NCBI GenBank assembly: GCA_030526245.1
Contig: JAUNDD010000001.1
Span: 20,857 to 84,856 of the forward strand
Direction of reading: 5' to 3'
Source of the DNA: Lachnospiraceae bacterium
Lineage (GTDB): Bacteria; Bacillota; Clostridia; Lachnospirales; Lachnospiraceae
DNA: 64,000 nucleotides
Shown: positions 60,248 through 64,000 of the stretch, piece after piece
Numbering within the stretch: position 1 is the stretch's first letter
How the letters are laid out: each line of letters begins with the position of its first letter
The notes under the pieces: model-generated
Told to the model about the DNA's origin: nothing
Database searches by the model: none
The model's input: the letters and a program-made list of their open reading frames with translations, nothing else
Program-made: the position numbers and the translations under genes

Positions 60248-61330
60248 TTACTCCGCCGGAATGATCTGCAGCTCCTTGGGATAGTGGTTTAAGATCTCCA
60301 CACCATCCTTTGTCACGGCTACCAGATCCTCGATTCGCACGCCCACCTGACCCGGCAGGTAAGCACCCGGCTCAATGGAGAAGACCATGCCTTCCTTGGC
60401 CACGATCTCGCTCACCGGCGAAACATCGCCCTTTTCGTGCTCCTCCACGCCGATGAAATGGCCCAGACGGTGGGTGAAGTTTTCGCCCATACCCTCGGCT
60501 GCAATGATATCGCGGGCAGTCTGATCCAGTGTCTTAAGCACCACGCCCGGTGCCACCTTCTCTTCGGCCGCCAGCTGTGCCTTCAGCACGGTCTCATAGA
60601 CCTTCCGGTCTTCATCCCGGACAAAGCCGTAGAAGAAGGTTCTGGTCATATCCGAGCAGTAGCCCTTGTATTTGCAGCCCACGTCAAAGAGAACGCAGTC
60701 GCCTTCCTTCAGTACCGTATCGTCCGGTCCGTGATGGCCGCCGGCCGCGTTGGGTCCAAAGGCCACCAGGGGCTCAAAGGAAAAGCCCTCTGCTCCCAGG
60801 CTGCGGTAGATGGCCAGCATCTGCTCCGCCACCTGCTTCTCCGTCACACCCTTTTTGATCAGCTTAACAAACTGCTCCATGGCCGCATCGTTGATCTGGG
60901 AAGAACGGCGCATCAGCTCCAGCTCCTCCTCATCCTTCTGATAACGCACCTCATCCACACAGGCGGAAGCCACCACATAGCCGGCTGCCGCATTCAGCTC
61001 CATCAGGCGAAGCAGGATGTTGGCCTTTAAGGCCTCATCCACACCCAGCACACTGCCCGGATCCGTAACACCGGCCAGTACCGCAGCGGCGTCCTCGCCG
61101 TCCTCATACCAGCGGATCGGAATATTCTCCACATCATCCAGGGTGAAAAGCCGGTTGGCGATCAGGCACGGACCGTTGGTCTCCGACAGATACAGAGCCC
61201 AGAAACGCTCAAAGGGCTCCTCCAGGTGTCCGGCCAGATAGTTAATGGAATGGGGATTGGTGATAACGATCTGTGACAGTCCCCGCTCCTTCATCAGCGC
61301 GATCACGCGCTCCATACGCTGTTTATTCAT
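60248..61330 (-). CDS. M24-family Xaa-Pro peptidase
   Basis: A 360-residue dimetal aminopeptidase-fold enzyme of the Xaa-Pro dipeptidase/aminopeptidase (PepQ/PepP) type. The metal ligands are visible: Asp in LFDVGCKYKG, Asp in YCSDMTRTFF, His in LGHFIGVEEHEKGD, and the two Glu in FSIEPGAYL and VRIEDLV. It releases N-terminal residues before proline. The start has only GAGTGAGAGAGT upstream. It lies between pepT and the oligopeptide permease genes, so it processes imported peptides. Confidence 0.93.
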   Translation of the reverse strand: MNKQRMERVIALMKERGLSQIVITNPHSINYLAGHLEEPFERFWALYLSETNGPCLIANRLFTLDDVENIPIRWYEDGEDAAAVLAGVTDPGSVLGVDEALKANILLRLMELNAAAGYVVASACVDEVRYQKDEEELELMRRSSQINDAAMEQFVKLIKKGVTEKQVAEQMLAIYRSLGAEGFSFEPLVAFGPNAAGGHHGPDDTVLKEGDCVLFDVGCKYKGYCSDMTRTFFYGFVRDEDRKVYETVLKAQLAAEEKVAPGVVLKTLDQTARDIIAAEGMGENFTHRLGHFIGVEEHEKGDVSPVSEIVAKEGMVFSIEPGAYLPGQVGVRIEDLVAVTKDGVEILNHYPKELQIIPAE

Positions 61331-61460
61331 ACTCTCTCACTCGTTTCTATTGATTAATATTGATTTTTCCATTCACGACATGCGCCGCAGCGGTTACCAT
61401 GCCGCCCGCAAAAGAGCCCTGCGAAGCTATGCAGCCGGCGTGCCGGCACTCCGGAAGCTG

Positions 61461-62720
61461 TTACTGCGCATCCTGTGCAAAGAGCTCATTCAGACGGATC
61501 AGCACTTCCACGTTCCGGGCCATGGCATCGATGGATACATATTCGAAACGGCTGTGTGCGTTCTCAAAGCCGGCCGAGAAGTTCGGAGCCGGTACGCCCT
61601 TGCGGCAGAAGCTTGCACCGTCCGTGCCGCCGCGGATCGCGATGATCTTCGGCTCGATGCCGCAGTCCTTCAGAGCCTGCAGACCGTATTCCACCAGCTT
61701 GGGCTGCTTGTCGATTTCTTCTCTCATATTGGAATACTTGCCCACAAATTCAACGGCAACGGTTCCCTCGCCGTACTTCTTATTCAGAGCCTCCACCATC
61801 ATCAGAATGTAGTTGTGACGCATGCCGAAGCGCTCCTTGTCATGGTCACGGATCAGGCAGCGGATGAAGGTCTTTTCAACGGTACCTTCGCTGACGAAGG
61901 GATGGAAATAGCCTTCGCGTCCCTCGGTGGTCTGGGGCTTTTCGAAAGCCGGCAGCATGCCGATGAGCTCGGCACCGATCTCGATGGCGTTGATCATGAT
62001 ATTCTTGGCGGTACCCGGATGTACGTTCAGACCGGTGATGGTGAACTGTGCCTCCTCACCGTTGAAGTTTTCGTACATAAAGTCGCCCAGTCCGTCACCG
62101 TCCAGGGTATAGGCAACCTCGGCGCCCCAGCGCTCCATATCCGTCACCTCTGCGCCGCACAGGCCAACCTCCTCGTCCGGTGTGAAGCAGAGGCGGATCG
62201 GGCCGTGCTTGACCTCCGGATGAGCCATGTAGTAAGCGGCCATGGTCATAATGGTGGCAACGGCTGCCTTATCGTCGCCGCCCAGCAGGGTGGTACCGTC
62301 GGTCAGGATCAGATCCTGGCCCTTGTACATGGCCAGACGCGGATACTCCGATGCTTCCATTACAATATTCTGTTCCTTATTCAGTACGATATCGCCGCCC
62401 TGATAGTTTTCCAGAACCCAGGGCTTTACATTGGTTCCGGTCACGTCCGGTGTGGTGTCGTGATGACCGTTGAAGCCGATGGCGATGCCCTTGCCGCCCT
62501 CCAGGTTCGACGGAATGGAGCCGTATACAACGGCATGCTCATCCACATAGGCATCGGCGATGCCCATAGCGAGCATTTCATTCTTCAGCTCGTTGGCCGT
62601 ATCAAACTGCTTATCCGTGCTGGGCACCTTTGCAATGCCCGCGATGGACTGGGAATCGATCCTGGCATAACGGATAAACCGTTCCTTTACCTGCTCTTTA
62701 AACTCGTTTAAGTTCGACAT
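61461..62720 (-). CDS. pepT: Peptidase T (tripeptide aminopeptidase)
   Basis: A 419-residue M20 metallopeptidase. The zinc-ligand blocks are FNGHHDTTPDV (His, Asp), LLGGDDKAAVA (Asp), FTPDEEVGLCG (Glu pair), LDGDGLGDF (Asp) and FENAHSRFEYVSI (His). Length is slightly above the 408 of E. coli PepT. It removes N-terminal residues from tripeptides. AGGAAGGAAACAGAC precedes the ATG. It is the first gene of the peptide operon, right after the promoter at 62797-62824. Confidence 0.95.
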   Translation of the reverse strand: MSNLNEFKEQVKERFIRYARIDSQSIAGIAKVPSTDKQFDTANELKNEMLAMGIADAYVDEHAVVYGSIPSNLEGGKGIAIGFNGHHDTTPDVTGTNVKPWVLENYQGGDIVLNKEQNIVMEASEYPRLAMYKGQDLILTDGTTLLGGDDKAAVATIMTMAAYYMAHPEVKHGPIRLCFTPDEEVGLCGAEVTDMERWGAEVAYTLDGDGLGDFMYENFNGEEAQFTITGLNVHPGTAKNIMINAIEIGAELIGMLPAFEKPQTTEGREGYFHPFVSEGTVEKTFIRCLIRDHDKERFGMRHNYILMMVEALNKKYGEGTVAVEFVGKYSNMREEIDKQPKLVEYGLQALKDCGIEPKIIAIRGGTDGASFCRKGVPAPNFSAGFENAHSRFEYVSIDAMARNVEVLIRLNELFAQDAQ

Positions 62721-62796
62721 GTCTGTTTCCTTCCTTCCATATTGATAAAATTTTTCATCAAATCAACGAAAAATCGCTTAGACAAAAAGATAACTT

Positions 62797-62824
62797 AGTG
62801 TAACGTGTTCTATTCTTTTGTCAA
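62797..62824 (-). promoter_or_regulatory. Promoter of the peptide operon
   Basis: TTGACA, 16 bases, TACACT on the minus strand, about 80 bases before pepT. Confidence 0.7.
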
Positions 62825-62888
62825 GGATTAAGGGCCTTTCGGCGGTGATATTTAACCCATTCCCTTATATTTATAAAAATTTTTTCGG

Positions 62889-62919
62889 CAAAAAACCCCG
62901 GCACACAGCCAGGGTTTTT
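62889..62919 (-). terminator. Terminator of the LacI gene
   Basis: On the minus strand AAAAACCCtGG, a 7-base loop, CCgGGGTTTTTT: a clear stem with six Ts, 24 bases after the LacI stop. Confidence 0.88.
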
Positions 62920-62942
62920 CACTATATTTCTCATAAAATCTT

Positions 62943-63983
62943 TCACATCTGCGGTGCAATGCTGCGCACAGACTCGCCGGGCACCAGCTGGGCCTCCAGC
63001 ATGGTCTGCTTTGGCACCTCTCGTCCCTTGATCATGTCAAACAGGATATGGACGGTCTCCCGGGCCATCTCCTCACGGGGCTGGCTGATGGTCATCAGCC
63101 GGGGACAGTAGTACCGCCCCATCTCCAGGCCGTCAAAGCCGGCCACCGACACATCCTCCGGCACCCGCAGCCCGCAATCCAGCAGAGCCCGCATGGCGCC
63201 GATGGCCATGGTATCCGAAATCGCATAGACACAGGTAAATTCCTTGCCGGACTCCACCAGATCCCGGGTCATCTCATACCCGCTGGAGGAGGTGTAGGTG
63301 CGCAGTCCCTTCTTCATATATATGATCAGCTCCGGATCCATCTCGATCCCGTGCTCACGAAGGGCCCGCTCGTATCCTCTTAAACGGCTCTGTCCGATAC
63401 TCTCATCCTCTTCCCGGGCCGCCAGGATCGCGATCTTCCGATGGCCCATCCGGCACAGGTTGTCCACCAGCCGAAAGCTTTCCGCTTCATGATCGATGGA
63501 CACCACCGCTCCCTTTTCAATGGTCTCCGGCAGCTTCATATCCACCGTCGACACCACAAAGGGCACCGTCAACCGTCGAAGGCTGGCCTCACTGCGGCAG
63601 TTCAGACCGCCCAGGAAGATGATTCCCTTCAGGCGTTTTTCCTTTTCCAGCTGAATGGCCGCCTCCAGCTCATCCTCGTGTTCCTCCACCTGATGAGGGA
63701 TGAAGGAATACTCCTGGTGCTCCACCTCCCGCTCAAAGGTCTGAATGATCTCACCAAAGAACGGATTGCTGATGCCCTTGATCATCAAGGCAATGGTGTG
63801 GGACTCCGTCCGTTTTAAATTGCGGGCGCTGTTGTTCGGAACATAATCATACTCCTGGATGATATCCATGATCTTTTTCTTGGTCTCCGGGTTGATATCC
63901 GGATGATTATTGATCGCTCTGGAGACGGTGCTGACACCGACACCGCAAAGTCTTGCAATCTCCTTGATCGTAATCTGTTCCAT
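62943..63983 (-). CDS. LacI-family transcriptional regulator
   Basis: A 346-residue LacI/GalR protein. The DNA-binding domain has TIKEIARLCGVGVSTVSRAI, followed by the hinge and NNSARNLKRTES, the usual link to the periplasmic-binding-like sensor domain. GAGGTCAGG precedes the ATG near the window edge. It lies upstream of the peptide operon with its own terminator, so its target may lie outside the window; regulation of pepT is not evident. Confidence 0.92.
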   Translation of the reverse strand: MEQITIKEIARLCGVGVSTVSRAINNHPDINPETKKKIMDIIQEYDYVPNNSARNLKRTESHTIALMIKGISNPFFGEIIQTFEREVEHQEYSFIPHQVEEHEDELEAAIQLEKEKRLKGIIFLGGLNCRSEASLRRLTVPFVVSTVDMKLPETIEKGAVVSIDHEAESFRLVDNLCRMGHRKIAILAAREEDESIGQSRLRGYERALREHGIEMDPELIIYMKKGLRTYTSSSGYEMTRDLVESGKEFTCVYAISDTMAIGAMRALLDCGLRVPEDVSVAGFDGLEMGRYYCPRLMTISQPREEMARETVHILFDMIKGREVPKQTMLEAQLVPGESVRSIAPQM

Positions 63984-64000
63984 CCTGACCTCACTCCCTG

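Noticed and set aside
61245-62711. A 488-residue open frame antisense to pepT
   Set aside because: The sense frame holds every peptidase T metal-ligand block. The antisense frame starts without a ribosome site.

Overview
The window reads as chromosome of an anaerobic Bacillota, most likely a Clostridia gut-type organism near Lachnospiraceae. The markers are a FeoA-FeoB fusion with a FeoB-associated Cys-rich peptide, DegV, an LCP-family protein, a short Orn/Lys/Arg decarboxylase, AGCS and AEC transporters, DeoR-controlled sugar operons and strong AGGAGG ribosome sites. The family cannot be fixed from the sequence. I see no rRNA, tRNA, CRISPR array, insertion sequence or phage gene.

Layout. 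1-658: start of an aminotransferase cut by the window edge. 0.8-11.5 kb (minus): a nine-gene operon with a Liv-type ABC transporter, an FGGY sugar kinase, a class II aldolase, a TIM-barrel isomerase/epimerase, the binding protein and a ketose-bisphosphate aldolase, followed by an AEC transporter and a DeoR regulator. 11.6-17.8 kb (minus): a six-gene operon with two zinc alcohol dehydrogenases, a second FBA-type aldolase, an aldo/keto reductase, a PfkB kinase and a second DeoR. 17.9-21.8 kb (minus): 5-oxoprolinase PxpB-PxpC, a D-2-hydroxyacid dehydrogenase, then PxpA. 21.8-29 kb: a degenerate LCP protein, tatB-tatA-tatC, two LysR regulators and a Tat-exported flavoprotein reductase. 29-34.6 kb: a membrane zincin, threonine aldolase, an AGCS symporter and a PLP decarboxylase. 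34.8-46.5 kb: a second carbohydrate island with a ribose-type ABC transporter, polyol dehydrogenase and SDR on one strand, and PfkB kinase, class II aldolase, DeoR, FGGY kinase and SDR on the other. 46.8-54.5 kb: sulfite/nitrite reductase, iron uptake (FeoAB), an SH3-repeat secreted protein, a HAD phosphatase and DegV. 54.6-62.8 kb (minus): a peptide scavenging operon, pepT - M24 peptidase - oppBCDF - oppA. 62.9-64 kb: a LacI regulator.

How it works together. Both carbohydrate islands carry dehydrogenases, an FGGY kinase and a class II aldolase, but no aldose isomerase. That fits catabolism of sugar alcohols or rare ketoses: import, oxidation to a ketose, phosphorylation, and aldol cleavage to DHAP plus a short aldehyde. 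Promoters with arrays of 21-23 base direct repeats sit in front of the first-island operons. The Tat genes lie beside a clear Tat substrate that has covalent-FMN and FAD domains, which suggests an anaerobic respiratory reductase at the cell surface. The main points to follow up are the Liv-type transporter wired into a sugar operon, the three binding proteins without a lipobox, the degenerate LCP protein, low-complexity insertions in two conserved enzymes or regulators, and a set of dispersed palindromic 3' elements.
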